NCBI GenBank assembly: GCA_965656035.1
Contig: CBFHIO010000052.1
Span: 1-5,815, forward strand
Direction of reading: 5' to 3'
From: SCGC-AAA076-P13 sp965656035
GTDB taxonomy: Bacteria; Pseudomonadota; Gammaproteobacteria; Magnimaribacterales; D2472
DNA length: 5,815 bases
The notes beneath the pieces were generated by a model that was not told the DNA's origin, made no database searches, and saw nothing but the letters and a program-made list of their open reading frames with translations. Numbering within the stretch: position 1 is the stretch's first letter; each line of letters begins with the position of its first letter. Made by a program: the position numbers and the translations under genes. Of this stretch, positions 1 through 5,810 are shown in pieces.

Positions 1-2
1 CT

Positions 3-494
3 GTGGATTATGACTATTTACTCTATGTTGGTAGGGTGTCTCATGAAAAAAGTATTGATGATTTTTTAAAAACTAAATCTCATTTAAAAAAAGTAGTGAT
101 TGGTGAAGGGCCTCAGTTACCGGAACTTAAAAGAAAATATCCCGAAGTACTTTTTCTTGGCTATAAATATAAAGAAGATCTGGCTCAATGGTATTCTGGA
201 GCTTCATGTTTTGTCTTTCCTTCAAAAACCGATACCTTTGGAATTGTGATGATGGAATCTCTTGCATGCGGCACCCCGGTAGCTGCATATCCTGTTACTG
301 GCCCAATAGATGTAATACAAAATAATTTAAATGGGTACTTGTCTGACGATCTTGATTATGCAGTCGAGAGAGCAATCAAAGTAAATTCTAACTCTTGCAT
401 TGATTTTGCTAAAAAATACTCATGGAGAAAGGTAGCTAATGAGTTCTTGGGGGCTTTAACTCCTATAAAAAATAATAAAGACATTGCCGCTTAA
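3..494 (+). CDS. Glycosyltransferase family 4 (GT-B fold), C-terminal part; 5' end outside window
   Basis: This is the C-terminal, nucleotide-sugar-binding half of a GT4-type retaining glycosyltransferase, which transfers a sugar from an activated donor to a lipid or glycan, probably at the cytoplasmic face of the inner membrane. The visible 163 residues start with the second Rossmann domain: YVGRVSHEKSIDDFL (residues 8-22), where R11 and K16 sit at the usual donor-phosphate positions, then VVIGEGPQLPEL (31-42). The donor-binding signature is TDTFGIVMMESLACGTPVAA (76-95). The first acid of the family E-x7-E motif is Asp77 here and the second is Glu85; TDTFG is a familiar variant. Typical family members are about 350-400 residues, so roughly the first half lies upstream. 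The apparent GTG at position 3 is an internal valine codon, not a start. The Old Yellow Enzyme gene follows after 18 bases, so the two may be cotranscribed. The acceptor and sugar cannot be inferred. Confidence 0.93.
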   Translation: MDYDYLLYVGRVSHEKSIDDFLKTKSHLKKVVIGEGPQLPELKRKYPEVLFLGYKYKEDLAQWYSGASCFVFPSKTDTFGIVMMESLACGTPVAAYPVTGPIDVIQNNLNGYLSDDLDYAVERAIKVNSNSCIDFAKKYSWRKVANEFLGALTPIKNNKDIAA

Positions 495-512
495 GTCTTT
501 TAAGATAAATTA

Positions 513-1817
513 ATGACTAGCTTAGTAAATGAATCTTTTACCTTGCCATGTGGCCAGGTAGTTAAAAATCGTGTCTGTAAAGCAGCCATGACTGAACGAA
601 TTGCCAAAGGCAATAATTTGGCTCACAAAGGGCATACAAATCTATATGATAGGTGGTCGGATGGTGATATTGGTATTTTGTTAACTGGCAATGTGCAGGT
701 TGATCGCCAACACCTTGAGGGCCCTGCAAATGTTGTTATAGATCAGAATAATTACAAGGAGCAATATAATGCTCTTAAATCATGGTCAGCGGCGGGAACA
801 AAAAATAACACACAGTTATGGATGCAAATTTCGCATGCAGGCAGACAAACGCCTGGTGAAATTAACTCCTCACCCTTAGCTCCATCAAATATTGGATTAA
901 AAATACCTGGTAAGAGCTACGGCACCCCAACACCTATGACAGAAGAAGATATTCTTGATGTAGTAGACAGGTTTGTTTTTACTGCAAAAATTGCTAGAGA
1001 AACAGGTTTTACCGGCGTTCAATTTCATTCAGCTCATGGCTATCTTTTATCAGAGTTTTTATCACCGGATATCAATAATAGAACTGATGCCTGGGGCGGC
1101 AGCATTGAAAACAGAGCTAGAATCCATTTAGAAATCATTAAAAAATGTAGAAAAGAAGTTGGAAAGGATTTTCCTATTTCGGTTAAATTAAATTCTGCAG
1201 ATTTTCAAAAGGGAGGATTCACTCCTAACGAAAGCATTCAGGTGGCTAAAATGTTAGAAGATGCTGGCATAGATATTATAGAAATTTCAGGCGGTACATA
1301 TGAGCAACCAAAACTAATAGGAGTTGACGATTTAACTATTAATCCAAAAAGAAGTGAACAAAGAAAAGAAAGCACAATTGCAAGGGAGGCTTATTTTCTT
1401 GAATATGCGCAAGATATCAGAAAAGCAGTTTCTTTACCCCTTATGGTTACAGGCGGTTTTAGAACTAGAGCGGGTATTGAAGATGCCCTGCAAAGCAATG
1501 TTTGTCAGATGGTTGGTATTGGCAGACCTTTATGTGCGGATCCTTACTGTGTAAAAAAAATGATTGCTGGAGAGTTAGATGTCTTGCCAAGTTTTGAGAA
1601 AACTTTGACTTTAGGACCTTCGATCCTATCTCCATCAAGTCCATTTACTATAATTAAAGTTATAAATGCATTTGGTGCTATGGCTTGGTTTTATCAACAA
1701 ATAAAAAATATGGCCAAAGGACTAATGCCTAATCATGAACAAAAACTTTTCAATGCATTGAGATCTGATATGAAGGCAGACAAAATTGCTATTAAAGATT
1801 ATTTAGATAATAAATAA
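513..1817 (+). CDS. NADH:flavin oxidoreductase, Old Yellow Enzyme family
   Basis: This is a 434-residue FMN-dependent TIM-barrel oxidoreductase of the Old Yellow Enzyme family. These soluble enzymes use NAD(P)H to reduce activated C=C bonds in enals, enones and similar compounds. Motifs seen in order: KAAMTERIA (23-31) near the FMN; MQISHAGRQ (104-112); FHSAHGYLLSEFLSP (171-185), with the substrate-anchoring pair His172/His175 and the proton-donor Tyr177; NNRTDAWGGSIENRARI (188-204); ISVKLNSADF (222-231); and the FMN-phosphate segments VTGGFRTRAG (312-321) and VGIGRPLCADPY (334-345). The His/His pair resembles the YqjM and dienoyl-reductase-like branches rather than the His/Asn pair of yeast OYE1. 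There are no Fe-S cysteine cluster and no second FAD/NAD domain, so it is not a full 2,4-dienoyl-CoA reductase. A C-terminal tail of about 75 residues (360-434) follows the barrel. The ATG at 513 gives the expected N-terminus but has no Shine-Dalgarno sequence. The substrate is unknown. Confidence 0.95.
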   Translation: MTSLVNESFTLPCGQVVKNRVCKAAMTERIAKGNNLAHKGHTNLYDRWSDGDIGILLTGNVQVDRQHLEGPANVVIDQNNYKEQYNALKSWSAAGTKNNTQLWMQISHAGRQTPGEINSSPLAPSNIGLKIPGKSYGTPTPMTEEDILDVVDRFVFTAKIARETGFTGVQFHSAHGYLLSEFLSPDINNRTDAWGGSIENRARIHLEIIKKCRKEVGKDFPISVKLNSADFQKGGFTPNESIQVAKMLEDAGIDIIEISGGTYEQPKLIGVDDLTINPKRSEQRKESTIAREAYFLEYAQDIRKAVSLPLMVTGGFRTRAGIEDALQSNVCQMVGIGRPLCADPYCVKKMIAGELDVLPSFEKTLTLGPSILSPSSPFTIIKVINAFGAMAWFYQQIKNMAKGLMPNHEQKLFNALRSDMKADKIAIKDYLDNK

Positions 1818-1834
1818 TTTCTTAATTTATGTAT

Positions 1835-1863
1835 TAATTGTTAATAGATGGAATTAGTAAAAT
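1835..1863 (+). promoter_or_regulatory. Weak candidate promoter before the tandem DsbA-like gene
   Basis: TAAAAT at 1858-1863 matches five of six bases of the -10 consensus. It lies in the 102-base gap after the Old Yellow Enzyme gene and about 57 bases before the next start codon. No good -35 box is seen at 16-18 bases spacing: TAATTG at 1835-1840 is poor, and the better TTGTTA at 1838-1843 leaves only 14 bases. The region is so AT-rich that such matches are expected by chance. Confidence 0.2.
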
Positions 1864-1894
1864 TCTTGTGTTAGTTTTCTGATATGCATCGTCA

Positions 1895-1910
1895 TTTTAT
1901 CTAGATAAAA
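1895..1910. repeat. Perfect 16-base palindrome TTTTATCTAGATAAAA
   Basis: The sequence reads identically on both strands with its centre between 1902 and 1903, in CTAG. It ends nine bases before the ATG of the tandem DsbA-like gene. It could be an operator for a dimeric regulator, or a short hairpin in the mRNA leader that affects initiation. With no loop it would make a poor RNA hairpin, and there is no poly-T tract marking a terminator. In DNA this AT-rich a chance palindrome of this length is not very rare, so function is uncertain. Confidence 0.45.
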
Positions 1911-1919
1911 AGAAATAGT

Positions 1920-3269
1920 ATGATTTTAGAAGCTTTTAGAAATTTTATGTCTCGCCGAACAATTTTTGCAAAGGTAAGAAATAAAATTATGAATACCTAT
2001 GCGAGCTATGATCTTGTAAAAAAAACACGAGTTACATATGAAGCTGAAAGACAAGAATCACAAAAGCCGCATACTGTCATTTATTTTCATAAAGTTGATG
2101 ATCCATATTCGGCTCTCACAATTGAATATGTAGAAAAAATTTCTTCAACTTTCGATGTTGTTCTAAAACCTGTTCTAGTTGGAAAAGAAATTTCTGAGAC
2201 TCTTCATGAGCCAAGCATGTATGGCGATTATTGCCTAAGAGATGTAAATCGAATTGCAGACTATTATGACGTAGTGTTTACATCACAAACCTATCCAGAA
2301 AAAAACCTAGTTAATTTAGCAAATTCAATTTTAACTGCGGTAGATGAAACAGATTTTATTTTCATCGCTAGAAAGGTTAGCAAAGCATTATGGGCGCATG
2401 ATAAAAAAATCCTTGAAGAACTTTCAATAAAATATGCAGCAAGCTCTAATGAGGTTTTAAAAAAATTAGACCATGGGAATACCATAAGGAATGATAAAGA
2501 TTACTATTATGGATCAGCCTTTTATTACGGAAAAGAACTTTATTGGGGAATTGATCGAATTAACCATCTTGAAGAGAGGTTGGATGAATTAGGTTTAAGA
2601 AAAAGTTTAATGAATGGATCTATTTGTGAACCAAATTTAAAAGCACCGAATAAGATTGATAGCGAACATAAGTTTAATCTTTACTACTACCCATCTTTAA
2701 ATAGTCCATACACTTTTGTTAGTATTTCAGGGGTTAAAGAAATAAAAGATACATATCCAATTAATCTAATAATTAAGCCAGTTTTGCCAATGCTAATGCG
2801 CAAAATGACTATTCCAAATTTTAAAGCCAAATACATTATTTCAGATGCAGCAAGAGAGGGGCTGAAAAAAAATAATCCTATCGGTAGCATTTATTCTCCG
2901 ATAGGAAAGCCAGCAAGAAAAGCATACTCAATATTTCCAATTATTGATGAAGCTGGAAAAGGGTTTGAATACATTAACGAATTACTGCATGCCTCATTTT
3001 ATGATGGAATTAATATAGGAGAGGATGCTTATTTAAAGACTACAGTTGAAAAGTTAGGACTTGATTGGAATATTATCTCAAAAAAATTAGGAAGCAGTGA
3101 TTGGAAAAAAGTTCTAGACAGTAACTTACAAGATATGTATTCAGGGAATTGTTGGGGTGTTCCAAGTTTTAAGGTAACAGATGCAAATGATGAGAATCCT
3201 TTCTACGTATGGGGCCAGGATAGAATGTGGCTTTTAAAAGAAGAAATATACCAAAGACTTAATTCGTAA
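1920..3269 (+). CDS. Tandem DsbA-like / HCCA-isomerase (GST-kappa-like) thioredoxin-fold protein
   Basis: This 449-residue protein appears to hold two copies of the DSBA-like thioredoxin domain found in 2-hydroxychromene-2-carboxylate (HCCA) isomerase and kappa-class glutathione transferase. Copy 2 (about 250-447) is canonical: FNLYYYPSLNSPYTF (252-266) with Ser262 at the catalytic-serine position, KYIISDAAREG (304-314), CWGVPSFKV (411-419) with cis-Pro415, and WGQDRM (431-436). Copy 1 (about 51-226) matches in the same order but is degraded: VIYFHKVDDPYSAL (53-66) has Asp61 in place of the serine, YCLRDVNRIA (104-113) matches the Y..D..R.A block, YGSAFYYGKELYWGIDR (197-213) has Ala200 in place of the cis-proline. 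The first 50 residues are basic and have no signal peptide, so a cytoplasmic location is likely. There is no CxxC, so it is not a disulfide oxidoreductase. Ordinary HCCA isomerases have about 200 residues; this is double. The substrate is unknown; a glutathione-dependent isomerase or transferase is possible. The start at 1920 is plausible, with Met10 as an alternative. Confidence 0.85.
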   Translation: MILEAFRNFMSRRTIFAKVRNKIMNTYASYDLVKKTRVTYEAERQESQKPHTVIYFHKVDDPYSALTIEYVEKISSTFDVVLKPVLVGKEISETLHEPSMYGDYCLRDVNRIADYYDVVFTSQTYPEKNLVNLANSILTAVDETDFIFIARKVSKALWAHDKKILEELSIKYAASSNEVLKKLDHGNTIRNDKDYYYGSAFYYGKELYWGIDRINHLEERLDELGLRKSLMNGSICEPNLKAPNKIDSEHKFNLYYYPSLNSPYTFVSISGVKEIKDTYPINLIIKPVLPMLMRKMTIPNFKAKYIISDAAREGLKKNNPIGSIYSPIGKPARKAYSIFPIIDEAGKGFEYINELLHASFYDGINIGEDAYLKTTVEKLGLDWNIISKKLGSSDWKKVLDSNLQDMYSGNCWGVPSFKVTDANDENPFYVWGQDRMWLLKEEIYQRLNS

Positions 3270-3272
3270 CAG

Positions 3273-3303
3273 TTCATTAATTCCTTTAAATAAATTATAT
3301 ATT
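3273..3303 (+). promoter_or_regulatory. Weak candidate promoter for the lipoprotein / FAD oxidoreductase pair
   Basis: TTCATT at 3273-3278 could act as a -35 box, with TATATA (3296-3301, spacing 17) or TATATT (3298-3303, spacing 19) as the -10. It lies just after the stop codon of the upstream gene and 30-40 bases before the lipoprotein ATG, a sensible place. The matches are imperfect and the DNA is extremely AT-rich, so this is tentative. Confidence 0.25.
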
Positions 3304-3336
3304 TTTTGTTTGATTGAATTGTGGCAGAATTGAGTT

Positions 3337-3411
3337 ATGAAAATTTTTATTTCATTGCTAAGTATATTTCTACTATCATCATGCAACATACCCTTAGTAC
3401 CTTTGATCTAA
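3337..3411 (+). CDS. Tiny putative lipoprotein, 24 residues
   Basis: A 24-codon reading frame, ATG to TAA, encodes an almost ideal lipoprotein signal peptide: MK start, hydrophobic core IFISLLSIFLL (residues 3-13) and lipobox LSSC (13-16). After lipidation and cleavage before Cys16, the mature part would be only nine residues, CNIPLVPLI. Asn at position +2 is not the Asp inner-membrane retention signal, so export to the outer membrane is possible. It sits alone in the gap between two long genes, and its stop is ten bases before the GTG of the FAD oxidoreductase, which suggests cotranscription or translational coupling. GAG at 3332-3334 lies too close to the ATG to be a normal ribosome site. 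Very small lipoproteins (entericidin-like, LptM-like) exist, but the mature part lacks the LptM CGxKGPL-type motif and I do not recognise a family. The main doubt is length; a chance ORF is possible, though one with a correctly placed lipobox is unlikely. Confidence 0.6.
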   Translation: MKIFISLLSIFLLSSCNIPLVPLI

Positions 3412-3421
3412 TTATTTAGCT

Positions 3422-4519
3422 GTGTTTTTTGATGTAACCATCATAGGCGCTGGAGTAGTTGGTTTATCAATTGCAAAGTTTTGTAGCGAAAGGGGTTATT
3501 CCGTTGTTGTTTTAGAACAAGAATCAAGAGCTGGAGAGGGTATCTCTTCTCGAAATTCTGGTGTGATACACGCTGGAATCTATTATCCAAAAGACTCACT
3601 TAAAACTAAATTTTGTATTTCAGGGAATAATTTGTTGTACAAATATGCAAGCTTTAAAAGAATTAGTTATAAAAAAATTGGTAAGTACATAGTCGCATCA
3701 CATAAAAACGATTTAGAGAAATTACATAAAATTTATCAGCATGGAAAAACAAATTCAGTTGAACTAAATTTTATTGCAAATAAAAAAATAAAAGATATTT
3801 ATCCAGATTTAAAAATAGAGGAAGCAATATTTTCACCTAATACTGGGATAATAGACGTTCCAGAGCTCATCAGCTCATTAGAGGGAGATATTCAATATAA
3901 CAGCGGTATAGTGGCATTTAATACAAAATTTATTGCCGCTGAAAAAATTGAAAAAGGTTTTAAAATTCAATGCGATGATGGAAGCAAATATCAAATAGAT
4001 ACCCATAACCTTATTAACGCATCCGGTTTGTATTCTGATGTAATTTCAAAAAAAATAGATGTTTTAAAAGATAAAAACTTTTTAACTGTAAAATATGCAA
4101 AAGGCCATTACTTTAAATATTTAGGAAAGCATCCATTTAAAAATCTTATTTACCCTTTAGCCAATGAATTTTCTTCTGGTTTGCATGTTGGTTTTGATCT
4201 CTCTGGTCAAATTAGATTTGGTCCAGATATAACCTGGGTTGATAAAATTGATTTTAAATTTGATGAAAGCTTAAAAGATAAATTTATAGAATCTATCAAA
4301 CAATATTGGCCACAGATTGATGCCAGCAAACTTCAACCAGATTATGTTGGAATTAGACCAAAGCTACAGACTAGAAATGAATCTATGAAAGATTTTTCAA
4401 TAACAGATTTTAATGATCATGGCGTTAATGGACTTATAAATATTCAAGGTATTGAAAGCCCGGGCGTAACAAGTTGTCTAGCTATAGGTAAGCACGTTTC
4501 AGAATTAATTAAGTCCTAA
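3422..4519 (+). CDS. FAD-dependent oxidoreductase, L-2-hydroxyglutarate dehydrogenase (LhgO/L2HGDH)-like
   Basis: A 365-residue DAO-superfamily flavoprotein. Its closest recognisable relatives are L-2-hydroxyglutarate dehydrogenases/oxidases, which oxidise L-2-hydroxyglutarate to 2-oxoglutarate and pass electrons to quinone or oxygen. Seen: the N-terminal Rossmann motif GAGVVG (9-14) with Glu32 at the ribose-binding position; the family block ISSRNSGVIHAGIYYP (41-56), with His50 in the flavin-proximal segment; GKYIVA (87-92); LINASGLYSD (197-206) of the second FAD strand; FGPD (266-269); DYVGIRPKL (307-315); and the C-terminal FAD segment IQGIESPGVTSCLAIGKHV (341-359). The length is somewhat below E. 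coli LhgO (about 420), so the exact 2-hydroxyacid is uncertain. The GTG start is chosen because the beta strand FDVTIIGAG begins at once, an in-frame TGA lies at 3404-3406, and no ATG intervenes. No Shine-Dalgarno is seen. It follows the tiny lipoprotein gene by ten bases, and its 3' end overlaps the convergent hydrolase gene by 15 bases. Confidence 0.88.
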   Translation: MFFDVTIIGAGVVGLSIAKFCSERGYSVVVLEQESRAGEGISSRNSGVIHAGIYYPKDSLKTKFCISGNNLLYKYASFKRISYKKIGKYIVASHKNDLEKLHKIYQHGKTNSVELNFIANKKIKDIYPDLKIEEAIFSPNTGIIDVPELISSLEGDIQYNSGIVAFNTKFIAAEKIEKGFKIQCDDGSKYQIDTHNLINASGLYSDVISKKIDVLKDKNFLTVKYAKGHYFKYLGKHPFKNLIYPLANEFSSGLHVGFDLSGQIRFGPDITWVDKIDFKFDESLKDKFIESIKQYWPQIDASKLQPDYVGIRPKLQTRNESMKDFSITDFNDHGVNGLINIQGIESPGVTSCLAIGKHVSELIKS

Positions 4520-5413
4520 ATGGATTTTTAATCTGTCCTTGAATTGATCAAGAATTTCTTCTTCAATCAAATGCCGCATATTTGGAATAATGATTAAATC
4601 ACTGTTAGGTATTAATTTATTCATTAATTTTGAATTGCTAACATTTAACACGGGGTCTTGCTCACCATGAACTAAAAGTGTTTTTGCTTTTATAGATTTA
4701 ACTTTCTTAATTCTATTTTTTGATGAAAGTATTGCTGTTAATTGTCTTGCATAGCCATATCCATCTGAAATACCTTTAATTCTATTAAAGTTATTTATAG
4801 TGCTCTCTTTAAATTTTGGAGTATCGATATCCTTTCCATTTACACCAACTAATTGAACCCACTTGAGATGACTTTTATAGAATTCATCCGCGTTTAGATT
4901 TTTATTTTTTGATCTACTAACCATAATATCTCGAACTTCTTTAGATGCCCCATTTAATGGACTAGGAGCTGAAGCTGTAGAAGCAATAAGAGTAAGAGTC
5001 ATAATACGTTTGGGATATTTTGCACAGATAATTTGGCCAATCATTCCGCCCATAGAGGTACCCAAAATATGAGCTTGATTGATGTCTAAATGGTTTAGTA
5101 CATTTATACCATCTCTGGCCATGTCATTTAAAGAATATTCAGCCTTTATTGGCACCCTGAAAAAATATCTTAAGAATCCAAGAACAATCGATGGTTTTTT
5201 CTTAAATCTTGTAGACAATCCAGAATCTCTGTTATCAAAAGTTATGGGTCGTAAGTTATTTTTTATAAAAAATTCAATTAAATGTTCAGGCCAGTTGACC
5301 AGTTGAGCACCAAGCCCATGAACAAGTAAAATTGGAGTAGCATCCTTAGGCCCGTAATCCCTATAAAAAATTTTTATACCATTGTTTTCAGAATACCCCT
5401 CTTTATAATTCAT
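4505..5413 (-). CDS. Alpha/beta hydrolase
   Basis: A 302-residue alpha/beta-hydrolase-fold enzyme, likely a soluble esterase or related C-O/C-C bond hydrolase. Motifs: LLVHGLGAQLVNW (29-41), with HG forming the oxyanion-hole strand; FDNRDSGLST (59-68), typical of the branch that includes aclacinomycin methylesterase-like (RdmC) proteins; nucleophile elbow LGTSMGGMIG (117-126) with Ser120; acid Asp253 in VHGEQDP (248-254); and His281 in MRHLIEEE (279-286). The complete Ser-Asp-His triad is present. A cap region of about 95 residues lies between residues 145 and 240. Length is normal for the family, and there is no signal peptide. The ATG at 5411-5413 gives the usual start before the first beta strand, but no ribosome site precedes it. 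The gene converges on, and overlaps by 15 bases, the FAD oxidoreductase, and is divergent from the DUF2061 gene. Its natural substrate cannot be read from the sequence. Confidence 0.93.
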   Translation of the reverse strand: MNYKEGYSENNGIKIFYRDYGPKDATPILLVHGLGAQLVNWPEHLIEFFIKNNLRPITFDNRDSGLSTRFKKKPSIVLGFLRYFFRVPIKAEYSLNDMARDGINVLNHLDINQAHILGTSMGGMIGQIICAKYPKRIMTLTLIASTASAPSPLNGASKEVRDIMVSRSKNKNLNADEFYKSHLKWVQLVGVNGKDIDTPKFKESTINNFNRIKGISDGYGYARQLTAILSSKNRIKKVKSIKAKTLLVHGEQDPVLNVSNSKLMNKLIPNSDLIIIPNMRHLIEEEILDQFKDRLKIHLGLN

Positions 5414-5472
5414 AAGATTAGTTTTACATATTTTAGGAGTGCAAGAAATAACTTTTTACATGCATTAAAAAA

Positions 5473-5490
5473 TTCAAGATTCATCTTAAA
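5473..5490. repeat. Imperfect inverted repeat in the divergent intergenic region
   Basis: AAGAT (5476-5480) and ATCTT (5483-5487) form a perfect five-base inverted repeat around a two-base centre. Two further pairs (TT at 5473-5474 with AA at 5489-5490) extend it past one mismatch. It sits about 60 bases from each of the two divergent start codons, a reasonable place for an operator, but it is short and AT-rich. No poly-T tract follows, so it is not a clear terminator. The rest of this 133-base gap shows nothing more than the -10 element listed separately. Confidence 0.25.
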
Positions 5491-5528
5491 ATTAATTATT
5501 ACTTAGGGGTCTTAAATTATGATTTCTT

Positions 5529-5537
5529 TGTTATAGT
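5529..5537 (+). promoter_or_regulatory. Candidate extended -10 promoter for the DUF2061 gene
   Basis: TGTTATAGT fits the extended -10 form TGnTATAAT, with five of six core bases (TATAGT, 5532-5537) plus the upstream TG. The -35 region (around TCTTAA, 5510-5515) is weak, which an extended -10 can compensate for. Transcription would start near 5544, only a few bases before the ATG at 5547, so the mRNA would be leaderless or nearly so unless translation starts further in. Confidence 0.4.
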
Positions 5538-5546
5538 AATGAATAT

Positions 5547-5810
5547 ATGATTGATCAAATAAGAAAATCAGTTATGCTTTTCAATGCACCAATTCAAAGG
5601 GTGTTCAAGGCTAACCGCGGCACTATAATTCGAACAATTATATATACAATTGGTCACTTCATAATTGCAGCTTCTTGTGTGATGTATTTTACTGGAGCAA
5701 GCTTTTCAGTAGCCATGACAGATGCAATTGTTGAGCCATTATTAAATAGTGTTTGGTATTTTATTTTAGATAAATATTGGGCAAGTAAACATCCGAGTTT
5801 AAATAAATAA
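5547..5810 (+). CDS. DUF2061 family small membrane protein
   Basis: An 87-residue protein with two predicted transmembrane helices, roughly residues 26-48 and 53-74, separated by the short turn TGAS (49-52). This matches the DUF2061 family: a helical hairpin with a TG turn and a conserved second-helix block, seen here as EPLLNSVWYFILDKYW (63-78), with Glu63, Pro64, Asn67 and the closing Trp78. The basic N-terminus (R6, K8, R18, K21, R24) suggests the amino end is cytoplasmic. The family's function is not established. The first 24 residues are longer than in minimal members, so translation could instead start at Met10 (codon at 5574), which would also give the mRNA a normal leader. No ribosome site is seen at either start. 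The gene is divergent from the hydrolase and ends just before the window edge; any downstream partner is out of view. Confidence 0.85.
   Translation: MIDQIRKSVMLFNAPIQRVFKANRGTIIRTIIYTIGHFIIAASCVMYFTGASFSVAMTDAIVEPLLNSVWYFILDKYWASKHPSLNK

Noticed and set aside
1354..1554. Plus-strand open frame inside the Old Yellow Enzyme gene
   Set aside because: It is a second frame of a conserved coding region and shows no family features.
1833..1845. ATTAA-TTG-TTAAT inverted repeat after the Old Yellow Enzyme gene, considered as a terminator
   Set aside because: The five-base, all-AT stem is too weak and no poly-T tract follows.
2291..2485. Open frame on the minus strand inside the tandem DsbA-like gene
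   Set aside because: It lies wholly within a well-supported gene and shows no recognisable family motif; it is an antisense shadow.
2687..2890. Hydrophobic minus-strand open frame inside the same gene
   Set aside because: The hydrophobicity follows from antisense reading of Lys/Asn/Phe-rich AT-rich codons; it covers motifs of the real protein and has no independent support.
3316..3332. Direct repeat of GAATTG spaced by 11 bases before the lipoprotein gene
   Set aside because: Two six-base copies one helical turn apart could bind a regulator, but such a short AT-rich repeat is expected by chance.
3321..3335. TGGCA sequence considered as part of a sigma-54 promoter
   Set aside because: The required TGC element at the correct spacing is missing.
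5079..5306. Plus-strand open frame opposite the alpha/beta hydrolase
   Set aside because: It covers the conserved HGLGAQ and DNRDSG regions of the hydrolase on the other strand; shadow frame.
5414..5460. Promoter for the alpha/beta hydrolase on the minus strand
   Set aside because: On that strand TAAAAT and TTGCAC occur but with unusable spacing (three bases apart), and a TTGCAC/TAATCT pair would place transcription start at or beyond the ATG.
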